Origin: Pirellulales bacterium
GTDB taxonomy: Bacteria > Planctomycetota > Planctomycetia > Pirellulales > JAEUIK01
Direction of reading: 5' to 3'
Assembly: GCA_019636335.1 (NCBI GenBank)
Contig: JAHBXR010000011.1
Location: 145,742-209,741, forward strand
Length of the DNA stretch: 64,000 bases
In this document: positions 56,662 to 64,000 of the stretch, piece after piece
How positions within the stretch are numbered: position 1 is the stretch's first letter
Layout: each line of letters opens with the position of its first letter
The notes under the pieces: model-generated
What the model was told of the DNA's origin: nothing
Seen by the model: only the letters and a program-made list of their open reading frames with translations
Database searches by the model: none
Made by a program: the position numbers and the translations under genes

Positions 56662-56897
56662 TGCAGGGTTGTGGAATTCCGCGAGGGCGGAAGCCGCATT
56701 CAAGGCACTGCTTTGCACCTGGGGTGCGAAGCGTTGGAGATTCGCTAATCCAGCCAGCTTTTGGCGAACGTTGCGCTTTTCGTGTGTGGCTGCGCGCCTG
56801 CGTCTGAATCGTGCTCCGGCACGTCTTCTGCGCTCTCGGTGCGCGCCCTTCGCAAAAGCCGTCCGCGAGAAAAGCTGCGCTCGGGTTGCGCGCCCAG

Positions 56898-57755
56898 ATG
56901 CGCCGATCCACCTACACATACCGCTCTGCCTTCACGCTCGTCGAGCTGTTGGTCGTCGTCGCGATCATCGGGATCTTGGTGGCGATCCTCTTGCCAGCGG
57001 TCCAATCGGCGCGCGAAGCGGGACGCCGCGTGCAGTGTGCGAATCATCTCAAGCAACTTGGACTGGCCCTCGCGCAATACCACGACCTCCAGGGTTACTT
57101 TCCCCGCGGTGGACACCCCGCCACGAGCAATGGCCTAAGCTGGGGCGCGGCAATACTGCCAGGACTCGAACAAAAGTCGCTCTACGAGCAGATCGATCGC
57201 ACCGTGTCCTACACGCACGCGCGCAATCTGACCGTGGGGCAGACGATGTTGCCGGTCTTTCTCTGCCCCAGTGCGCCAAAGATCACCGCGCGTCGCAAAT
57301 CGGCCGATCAACCAGCCTCGACGGCCAACGAGTATGGCCGCTGTGACTACGGCGCGGTGAACGGCGAGCGCGGATTGCGCGCGCCGAACGCGACAAACAC
57401 GCCCGAGCGAGGCGTGCTGATCGTGGCCGAGCACATCTCGCTGGCGCAAATCACCGATGGCACGTCGCAAACCGTGCTCGTGGCCGAGGCGCCCGAGGGC
57501 ATGCACGGCCTCTGGTTCGGCGTGCGCAACGTCTTCGATCAATCGGCCCTCATCAACACGCGGGCAACGTACGCGCCGCAATTCATCTTCTACGACTTCG
57601 GCCAGGAGATGAGCAGCTATCACCCCGGTGGCGCGCAGACGTTGCTGGCCGATGGCTCGGTGCATTTCCTGGCCGAAACCCTCGGCCGCGCCACGCTGGC
57701 CGCACTCTGCTCGCGCGCCGGCGGCGATCTGCTTGATGCCGATTTCTCTCCCTGA
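56898..57755 (+). CDS. DUF1559 pseudopilin-like protein
   Basis: 285 residues from ATG 56898 (MRRSTYTYRSAFTLVELLVV). Type II/IV prepilin-like N-terminus with FTLVELLVVVAIIGILVA for processing by a prepilin peptidase, then REAGRRVQCANHLKQLGLAL and the C-terminal YHPGGAQTLLADGSVHFL, the H-X9-DG motif of the family. DUF1559 proteins are hugely expanded in planctomycetes and probably form surface fibres. The in-frame extension to 56811 would spoil the prepilin start. First gene after the B12 riboswitch. Confidence 0.93.
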   Translation: MRRSTYTYRSAFTLVELLVVVAIIGILVAILLPAVQSAREAGRRVQCANHLKQLGLALAQYHDLQGYFPRGGHPATSNGLSWGAAILPGLEQKSLYEQIDRTVSYTHARNLTVGQTMLPVFLCPSAPKITARRKSADQPASTANEYGRCDYGAVNGERGLRAPNATNTPERGVLIVAEHISLAQITDGTSQTVLVAEAPEGMHGLWFGVRNVFDQSALINTRATYAPQFIFYDFGQEMSSYHPGGAQTLLADGSVHFLAETLGRATLAALCSRAGGDLLDADFSP

Positions 57756-57789
57756 ACGCAATTTCCCAGCCCGAGTAAGGAGTTCTCCG

Positions 57790-58695
57790 ATGAAACGGTG
57801 GTTACCCAGCCTCCTGTTCGCCATGTGTCTGCTAACCGCGAGCGGTATGAGTGCGCGTGGCGAGACGATCACGTTCGAAGATCTGCCGCTTGCGTCCAAC
57901 TCGTATTGGAATGGTCCCGATCCCGCTGGGGTCGTGGTCGATGGCCCCTACGGCCCCGAAATACACGGAACATTCCAGAGTGGCGGCGCGTCGTTCGTCA
58001 ATCGCTACGACGAGACCTTCGCCAGTTGGAGCGGCTTCGCCTATTCGAACACCACCGATACGACCACGCCCGGCTTCGAGAACCAGTTCAGTGCCATTAC
58101 CGGCACGGGCCACGGTCCTGGCGCCGACAACTACGCCGTCGCCTTTGGCTATATGGACTTGGTGGCGAACAGCATCCAGCCCGCGCCGTTCGATCCACAC
58201 AACGTCGAGCATCTGATGTCGCTCCCCTATTTCGAGCTGCCGCTGGGCGCGCTGATCGAAGGCCTGCGCATCACCAACACGACCTACGCCGTGCTCTCGA
58301 TGCAGTTCGGCGATTCGTTCTCGAAGAAATTCGGCGGCGTGTCGGGCAACGACGCCGACTTCTTCAAGCTCACCGCCTACGGTACGGACGAACTCGACCA
58401 ACCGCTCGGCACGTCCGTCGACTTCTATCTGGCTGACTTTCGCTTCGCGAACAACGCGCTCGACTACATCGTCACCGACTGGGAGTTCATGGATCTCTCG
58501 TCGCTGTCCGGGGCGCGGCGGGTCCACTTCAACCTCTCGTCGTCGGACGTGGGCACGTACGGCATGAATACGCCGGCCTACTTCGCCATCGACGACGTTC
58601 AATTCGCCGCCGTGCCCGAACCCTCGAGCCTGGTGATTGCCCTCGGGGGCTCGCTGGGCGTCGCCCTTTTGCTCCGCCGCCGCCGGGCGAGTTAA
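57790..58695 (+). CDS. DUF4465-type PEP-CTERM surface protein
   Basis: 301 residues from ATG 57790, with AAGGAG upstream and 34 bases after the DUF1559 stop. Signal peptide MKRWLPSLLFAMCLLTASGM; beta-rich body TITFEDLPLASNSYWNGPD, SWSGFAYSNTTDTTTPGFEN, TYAVLSMQFGDSFSKKFGG, FYLADFRFANNALDYIV and GMNTPAYFAIDDVQFA match the DUF4465 pattern. Ends with a PEP-CTERM anchor (VPEPSSLVIALGGSLGVALL then RRRRAS) for exosortase-type sorting. DUF4465 proteins in gut Bacteroidetes occur in B12-riboswitch loci; a B12-binding role here is inferred. Confidence 0.85.
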   Translation: MKRWLPSLLFAMCLLTASGMSARGETITFEDLPLASNSYWNGPDPAGVVVDGPYGPEIHGTFQSGGASFVNRYDETFASWSGFAYSNTTDTTTPGFENQFSAITGTGHGPGADNYAVAFGYMDLVANSIQPAPFDPHNVEHLMSLPYFELPLGALIEGLRITNTTYAVLSMQFGDSFSKKFGGVSGNDADFFKLTAYGTDELDQPLGTSVDFYLADFRFANNALDYIVTDWEFMDLSSLSGARRVHFNLSSSDVGTYGMNTPAYFAIDDVQFAAVPEPSSLVIALGGSLGVALLLRRRRAS

Positions 58696-58749
58696 GCGGG
58701 GCCGAATGCTTCCTTTCATCATCAACCGTTTTCAATTTGGGAGTAAACC

Positions 58750-59772
58750 ATGTCTTATCGAGTTCTTGCCGCCAGTTTTTTGGTTTCCCTGTCGTTCGCA
58801 TCGCTGGCGACCGCGGGGCCCTATTCGAGCATCTCGGGCGTGACCCCCGGCGCGCCGGACAATCCCATCGCGCGTACGTCACTCAGCCTCTTCGAGAGTC
58901 AGATCATCGACTACTCGCCGGCACCGGGCGTAGGAGCGAACTTTCGTTCCCCCAGCACCGGCATCGCCTCGCTGGGCGATCTCTACAGCCCGGTGACGAG
59001 ACCAGACGGGCCAAACACCTCGTTCGATAAACGCTACCACCCCGAGCCGGGCACCGAGCCGAATAACTTTCACAACGGATCGGCCAGCAATAGCCCGTTC
59101 GGTGGCAACCTCAACGATCCGAACGATACGTACGGCTTCCTCGGCATCGACGCCCCCGGCTCGATCACGGTCGGCTTTGGTCTGCATAAGATCATCAATG
59201 GCCCGGGGCCCGATTTTGCGGTCTTCGAGAACGGCTTTGCCTTTGGCGGCGCGGGAAGCCTCTTCGCCGAGTTGGCCTACGTCGAGGTCTCGAGCAACGG
59301 CAGCGATTTCGCCCGCTTTCCGTCCATCTCGCTGAACACGACACACACGGCCGTGTCGGGCACATTTCAGGGCTACGATATGACCAACGTCTATAATCTG
59401 GCCGGCAAGCACGCCTCGAATTGGGGCACCCCCTTCGACCTGGACGAGCTCACCAGCGATCCCCTGGTGACCAATGGCCTGCTCGATCTCTCTCGTGTGC
59501 GCTACGTTCGCCTGGTCGATGTCGTCGGCAGCGGCACGATTCTAGACAACTCGGGCAATCCGATTCCCGGCATCGCCCGCGACTCGCTCGGCAATCCGAT
59601 TCTCGACAACTACGTCACGTTCGATTCCGGAGGGTTCGACTATCTGGGCCTTTCGACCGGCGCTGTTGGCGTGGCCAACTATGTCGTGCCCGAGCCGAGC
59701 ACGGTCGTGCTCGGTGGTTTGGGCTCGCTGCTCGTGGCGGGCATCCAGTGGCGCCGTCGTCGACGACGGTAA
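58750..59772 (+). CDS. PEP-CTERM surface protein
   Basis: 340 residues, MSYRVLAASFLVSLSFASLA signal, 54 bases after the previous gene. Body TGIASLGDLYSPV, GSITVGFGLHKIINGPGPDF, AVFENGFAFGGAGSLFAELA and YVEVSSNGSDFARFPSISLN suggests a beta-sandwich typical of secreted cell-surface proteins. PEP-CTERM end VPEPSTVVLGGLGSLLVAGI plus WRRRRRR. No known domain named, but close spacing, sorting signal and riboswitch upstream tie it to the DUF4465 gene. Confidence 0.85.
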   Translation: MSYRVLAASFLVSLSFASLATAGPYSSISGVTPGAPDNPIARTSLSLFESQIIDYSPAPGVGANFRSPSTGIASLGDLYSPVTRPDGPNTSFDKRYHPEPGTEPNNFHNGSASNSPFGGNLNDPNDTYGFLGIDAPGSITVGFGLHKIINGPGPDFAVFENGFAFGGAGSLFAELAYVEVSSNGSDFARFPSISLNTTHTAVSGTFQGYDMTNVYNLAGKHASNWGTPFDLDELTSDPLVTNGLLDLSRVRYVRLVDVVGSGTILDNSGNPIPGIARDSLGNPILDNYVTFDSGGFDYLGLSTGAVGVANYVVPEPSTVVLGGLGSLLVAGIQWRRRRRR

Positions 59773-59894
59773 TTCACCACCACCTGGGGGATGCACCGAC
59801 GATGACGAAGTGTTGCCTGTAACATTTTCGGCTTTGAGCGGTCGAGGCGCGCATGGGTAGAATGCGCGCATCTTCCCGCTCCAGGAGCCATGCC

Positions 59895-61457
59895 ATGCAA
59901 CCGCGTCATCGTCGGGCGTTTCTCGCAGAAGTTGGCCAGGGAATGCTGGTCGCGACCGTCGGCTATGGGACGGCCGTCGATCTGGGGCTCGCCCGCGCCT
60001 TTGCCGCCGAGCTTCCCTCGCGTCTTTCGTTCGGTTCGCGCGAGGCACTCGTCTCGCTCATGCAGGAGACCCCCAGCGAACGGTTGATGCCGATGTTCGT
60101 CGAACAACTCCGGCGCGGCACGACGTTACGCGAGCTGGTGGCGGCAGCGGCACTCGCGAACGCGCGCAGCTTTGGCGGCGACGACTACATCGGCTTTCAC
60201 GCCTTCATGGCGATGGCGCCGGCACTGACCATGGCGGAGCGAATGCCCGAGCGCGAAAGTGCCTTGCCGGTATTGAAGGTCCTCTATCGCAGTTGCCACC
60301 GGATTCAAGAGCACGGCGGCAGCGCGGCCGAGGTCTTGAAGCCGGTCGAACAGATGCAACCCGCGGGCGATTCCCCGCTCGCCGAGCAGATCCGTCAGGC
60401 GATTCATGCGCACGATCTTGCACGTGCGGAGCAGTTACTGGCGACCGCCGCCGCGAAATCGCCCGAAGCGGCCTATAACGATCTGTTGCCCGTCGTGGCC
60501 GAAGGAGTCGACGTCCACCGCACGGTCCTGGCCTATCGCGCCTGGGATCTACTCGATCTGGTCGGGCAAGAACATGCCGTGACATTCTTGCGGCAGTCGC
60601 TGCACTACTGTGCCGACACGTGCGAGAACGTGAAATACAACGAGCGATTTGCCGGCATTCAAAAGCTGTTGCCGAAGTTGTTGGATCAGTATCGCCTCGT
60701 CGAAATGTCACCTGGCACGCGACGAGCCGACGATGCGTGGCTTGGCTCGATGGCCGAGACACTCTACTTTGCCGACGCCGACCGCGCCGCGGACGCCGTC
60801 GCCGCGGCCCTGGCCGACGGGATGAGCGCGGAATCGGTGGCCGACGCCATCGCGCTCGCGGCGAATCATATGGTCTTGCGCGACCCGGGCCGCACGCAGC
60901 GGCAGGCGTCGGCGAGCAAGCCGGCCGGAAGCGTACACGGCGATTCGCTCGGGGTGCATGCCTGCGATTCGGTGAACGCTTGGCGAAATATCGCCGAGGT
61001 GGCGAATCGCAAGAACGCGCTGGCCTGCTTGATTCTCTCGGCCTGGCAGGTGGCGAGCGATCGTGGCTTCGGCGGTAGCGAGATCGTGGCCTCCCCGGCA
61101 CGCCCTTACGAGGAGCACCTCGAGCAAGTGAAATCGCGCGATCCACGGCAATTGCTGCACGAGCTCGACGACGCCATCCGGCAGAAAGACCAAGGCCGCG
61201 CCTGCGCCGCGACGCACCTGTACGGCGAACAGAACGGCGATCCACAGCCCGTGCTCGACCTGCTCTTGCGCTACGCGGTCAGCGAGGACGGCGCCCTGCA
61301 CGCCGAAAAATTTTACAACACCGCCACCGAGGAGTTTGCCCGTACGCGGGCGCCCTACCGCTGGCGGCAACTGGTCGCACTGTCGCGCGTCACGGCGAGC
61401 GAATACGGCCAGCCGGCACCGCGCCTGGATGAAGCCCGAAAACTGCTCGACGTGTGA
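59895..61457 (+). CDS. hypothetical protein with Tat-like start, 520 aa
   Basis: 520 residues from ATG 59895 (MQPRHRRAFLAEVGQGMLVA), with CAGGAG seven bases upstream; an in-frame ATG 42 bases earlier is less likely. Signal-like start ending near FAAEL. Helical body with LRELVAAAALANARSFGGDD, LHYCADTCENVKYNERFAGI, GDSLGVHACDSVNAWRNIAE and RAPYRWRQLVALSRVTASEY. Function unrecognised; may be a helical enzyme with conserved His/Asn/Asp. 122 bases separate it from the PEP-CTERM gene, so membership of the B12 operon is uncertain. Confidence 0.75.
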   Translation: MQPRHRRAFLAEVGQGMLVATVGYGTAVDLGLARAFAAELPSRLSFGSREALVSLMQETPSERLMPMFVEQLRRGTTLRELVAAAALANARSFGGDDYIGFHAFMAMAPALTMAERMPERESALPVLKVLYRSCHRIQEHGGSAAEVLKPVEQMQPAGDSPLAEQIRQAIHAHDLARAEQLLATAAAKSPEAAYNDLLPVVAEGVDVHRTVLAYRAWDLLDLVGQEHAVTFLRQSLHYCADTCENVKYNERFAGIQKLLPKLLDQYRLVEMSPGTRRADDAWLGSMAETLYFADADRAADAVAAALADGMSAESVADAIALAANHMVLRDPGRTQRQASASKPAGSVHGDSLGVHACDSVNAWRNIAEVANRKNALACLILSAWQVASDRGFGGSEIVASPARPYEEHLEQVKSRDPRQLLHELDDAIRQKDQGRACAATHLYGEQNGDPQPVLDLLLRYAVSEDGALHAEKFYNTATEEFARTRAPYRWRQLVALSRVTASEYGQPAPRLDEARKLLDV

Positions 61458-61483
61458 ACTATTATCTGCTTGGCGGTGAGCGG

Positions 61484-62257
61484 TTAGATCGTGTGGCCGC
61501 CATCGACGACGAAGACGCCCCCCGTCGTGTAGCTGCCGGCATCACTCGCCAAGTAGACCGCCAGCGGGGCGATTTCCTCGGGCGTGGCGATCCTCCGCAA
61601 CGGCAGTTCGACGGTGAACCGCTTCAGGATCTCGTCGCTCTGCCACAGCGCCTGGCTGAACTTCGTCTTCACCAGGCCGGGGCAGATCGCGTTCACGCGG
61701 ATCTTGGCCGGTCCCCACTCGGCCGCCAGCACCTTGGTCAGGCTGATGAGCGAGGCCTTGCTCACGCTGTAGATGCCCAACAGCGGCTCGGGACTGATGC
61801 CACCGATGCTGCTGATGTTGATGATCGAGCCGCCGCCGCGCTCCTGCATGATCGGAAAGGCACGCTTCGCCAGCTCGAAGGGCCCCTTCACATTCACGGC
61901 CATGATCTTGTCGAAGACCCCTTCGTCGGTCTGGATCACTGGTCCGAAGACGGGATTCGTCGCCGCGTTGTTGATCACGATATCGACGCCGCCATACTTG
62001 GCCGCCGTCTGATCGACGAGCGCCCGGGCTTGATCCATGTCGCCCACGTGGCAGGCAATGGCCGTGGCCTCGAAGCCATCGGCGCGGAGCCCCTGGGCCA
62101 CCTCTTCGACGGCTTCGAGCTTGCGGCTGCTGACGACCACCTTGGCGCCGAACTCGGCCAGCCCGCGAGCCATCGACTCGCCGATCCCCTTGCTCGCCCC
62201 GGTGACAACGGCCACCTTGCCCGCCAGATCGAACCGCGCTTTGATACTCTCGGCCAT
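61484..62257 (-). CDS. short-chain dehydrogenase/reductase (SDR)
   Basis: 257 residues from ATG 62257 (MAESIKARFDLAGKVAVVTG). Classical SDR: cofactor motif VVTGASKGIGESMARGL, the NNAATNP segment, catalytic Ser in INISSIGGISPEP, YSVSK with Tyr and Lys, and PGLVKTKF. NAD(P)-dependent oxidoreductase; reads like the 3-oxoacyl-ACP reductase branch but no fab gene is near. Substrate unknown. Confidence 0.93.
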   Translation of the reverse strand: MAESIKARFDLAGKVAVVTGASKGIGESMARGLAEFGAKVVVSSRKLEAVEEVAQGLRADGFEATAIACHVGDMDQARALVDQTAAKYGGVDIVINNAATNPVFGPVIQTDEGVFDKIMAVNVKGPFELAKRAFPIMQERGGGSIINISSIGGISPEPLLGIYSVSKASLISLTKVLAAEWGPAKIRVNAICPGLVKTKFSQALWQSDEILKRFTVELPLRRIATPEEIAPLAVYLASDAGSYTTGGVFVVDGGHTI

Positions 62258-62451
62258 GGAAATCCCTCGTCCTGCGAAGCAAAAGAAACGCGGCAGCAAA
62301 GCGCCACGGGAGAGGAGCAGATTAGCATTGAGAATGCATGGGGGCAAACGGCTGAAATGGAGGAAATTTCTTCTGAGCGACTTGTGTGTTTTGCGCGATG
62401 ACAATGACAATCGGGTGCTATTGGTAGCCCGATTTTACGTGATGCGATAGA

Positions 62452-63517
62452 ATGCCTCGTACAGGATCCCATATGCTCAAAACCGTCGACAAACTCGCCG
62501 AGTACCTTCCGGACGAATTGCGGAGCTTACCCGAACCGCAAACCGACCTGCCGCGCATTGCCAAGGATCGCCGCCTCACGGCGCTCATCGAGGCCGCCTT
62601 ACGTGAGATTCCGACGACGCACGATCTTCGTCAGGGTGACGCGCGCTCGATCGAGTTGGAGCCGGACAGCGTCGGTGGTGCGTGGGTTCGCGCGTGCGAG
62701 GCCGAGATGTGACGCGCGCTCGATCGAGTTGGAGCCGGACAGCGTCCACCTCGTCCTTACATCGCCCCCTTACTGGACTCTGAAGGAGTACCGCGACTCG
62801 GACGGCCAACTGGGACACGTGGATGACTACGAAGAGTTTCTCGATGAACTCGACCAGGTTTGGCAGCGCGCGTTCGACGCGCTCGTGCCGGGTGGACGTC
62901 TCATCATCGTAGTGGGTGACGTCTGCCTTTCGCGCCGCAAGAACAAGGGCCGTCATACAGTGGTTCCTCTGCACGCGTCGATCCAGGAACGTTGCCGCAA
63001 GATCGGCTACGACAATCTCGCTCCGATCATCTGGCACAAGATCGCCAATGCCGTGTACGAAGTCGAGAATGGGAATGGTGGCGGTTTTCTCGGTAAGCCA
63101 TACGAGCCTAACGCGGTCATCAAGAACGACATTGAATTCATTCTCATGCAGCGCAAGCCGGGGGGGTATCGCAAACCCTCGGTAACGTCGCGCGTACTCA
63201 GCCTAATCTCCGAAGCACAGCACCGCGAATGGTTCCAGCAGATCTGGCAGGGGCTGACGGGGGCGTCGACAAAAGATCATCCGGCTCCTTATCCCGTCGA
63301 GTTGGCTGAAAGGCTCATTCGCATGTTCAGCTTCGCCGGGGATACGGTCCTCGATCCCTTCATGGGCACGGCATCCACGAACATCGCGGCCAGCCGTTGC
63401 GGACGCAATAGTATCGGCACCGAGGTGGATCCGCACTACTACGCTTACGCGAAAAAGCGAATGCGCGAGCATACCGGCAGTCTCTTCGGCACTGCCAGTG
63501 TGCGTACCGACGACTAA
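62452..63517 (+). pseudogene. DNA methyltransferase interrupted by a 73-bp insertion
   Basis: The first frame (MPRTGSHMLKTVDKLAEYLP; start 62452 or 62473) reaches RQGDARSIELEPDSV then fails at 62710. A second frame continues the protein: HLVLTSPPYWTLKEYRDSDG (TSPPY motif IV), the VVGDVC segment, and DPFMGTASTNIAASRCGRNS (motif I), to 63517. A 38-base direct repeat at 62636-62673 and 62709-62746 encloses a 35-base insert; removing 73 bases joins the frames exactly. Motif order IV before I suggests a beta-type N4-cytosine or N6-adenine enzyme. Followed by a convergent nuclease-like gene. As it stands the product is truncated. Confidence 0.85.
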
Positions 63518-64000
63518 CGAAACCTCGCCGAATAAGCCTCGGCGATGCGGCGAATAAAAGTGTCGTAGTGGTCGCGGTCGCCGGGTTGCGGTGCAGGCGG
63601 ATCGGTCCAAAGGGCAGCGGGACCTTGGTTATCGCAGTCGAGAATCACGGTCGCGAACGCATCAAAGCCAGATTCGTCGATTGAATCTCGAATAGGCAGA
63701 CCGCGCAAATGCGCGACCATTCGCTCGGTAGCGTGCGGCTGTTTGTGGATCGAGTAGTGTGGTTTGCGGTTTTTCTGACGAAGTGGCGACACGAATCTTT
63801 CGGCGATATTGACGATCGTAATCCCTGCTGCGATGGCTTCTCGATCTCCTTGATGTACGATCTCGTGTGATGACCCGAGTTCGTCGAAAACGCGTGGCTG
63901 TGATTTGCCGTGCTCCGTCATGACCGTTTTCGCTTCACACGAGACAAGGACGCGTTCAATTTCGCCTGGATAGATGGTATGAACAAAACGTGTCGGGGGC
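63514..64000 (-). CDS. probable restriction endonuclease, C-terminal part (5' end outside window)
   Basis: The frame is open to the right edge, so the start lies beyond the window. The visible 161 residues include VLVSCEAKTVMTEHGKSQPR, an E-x-K nuclease-like core, then ELGSSHEIVHQGDREAIAAG and VNIAERFVSPLRQKNRKPHY, as in PD-(D/E)xK-fold type II enzymes. It overlaps the convergent methyltransferase gene by four bases; together they look like a restriction-modification pair. The call is inferred from motif and context. Confidence 0.65.
   Translation of the reverse strand, partial: PPTRFVHTIYPGEIERVLVSCEAKTVMTEHGKSQPRVFDELGSSHEIVHQGDREAIAAGITIVNIAERFVSPLRQKNRKPHYSIHKQPHATERMVAHLRGLPIRDSIDESGFDAFATVILDCDNQGPAALWTDPPAPQPGDRDHYDTFIRRIAEAYSARFR

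Noticed and set aside
62636..62746. Programmed frameshift in the methyltransferase
   Set aside because: The two frames are separated by a repeat-flanked insert rather than a slippery site, so an insertion is the simpler reading.

Overview
The window looks like a piece of chromosome from a high-GC planctomycete, most likely of the Pirellulales/Lacipirellulaceae type. The evidence is the lineage-typical gene families: two DUF1501 proteins, a cytochrome-c-like DUF1549/DUF1553 protein, a DUF1559 pseudopilin-like protein, two PEP-CTERM surface proteins, a Tat-type Gfo/Idh/MocA oxidoreductase, and many short secreted proteins known mainly from this phylum. Assignments rest on motifs read by eye; no database search was run.

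Layout. 1-4.1 kb: C-terminal part of a GHL10-like glycosylhydrolase, a HIT hydrolase, a Trm112-like protein and small unknowns. 4.57 kb: tRNA-Ser(CGA). 4.8-7.2 kb: an unknown protein and an RtcB-family RNA ligase. 7.5-9.9 kb: an AT-richer gene for a SIR2-like NADase domain fused to a Ser/Thr kinase domain, a likely acquired conflict or defence protein. 10-16 kb: dnaE and acs. 16.3-24.9 kb: DUF1501, a double-parvulin PPIase, an MBL-fold hydrolase, rsmG, an oxidoreductase and a Gdx/SugE exporter. 25-31.4 kb: cysK (with a clear terminator), a CxxC miniprotein, a GNAT-like protein, purE-purK and a TIM-barrel epimerase. 31.8-37.3 kb: a three-gene set of membrane-fusion proteins plus a PqqD-like/M50/HlyD fusion. 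37.3-43.2 kb: an orphan antidote, a VapB-like gene with a truncated vapC, a DUF2088 protein, a UxaC-family isomerase, a peptidase-MA-like protein, and parD with a frameshifted parE. 43.2-51.2 kb: two tandem GT39-like transferases, a secreted unknown, a BamE-like/ceramidase-like fusion and a cyclase. 52-56 kb: a DUF1501 and DUF1549/1553 pair. 56.5-59.8 kb: a cobalamin riboswitch followed by DUF1559, a DUF4465-type PEP-CTERM protein and a second PEP-CTERM protein. 59.9-64 kb: an unknown protein, an SDR reductase, a DNA methyltransferase gene broken by a 73-bp insertion, and the C-terminal part of a probable restriction endonuclease.

Intergenic DNA is rich in dispersed repeats: paired arms with an 8-nt period of the ACGCAAAG type, two copies of a roughly 230-bp element with inverted ends, and several families of short perfect hairpins.

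The most interesting loci are the SIR2-kinase fusion, the B12-riboswitch surface-protein operon, the interrupted methyltransferase next to a probable nuclease, and the PqqD/M50/HlyD export-like cluster.
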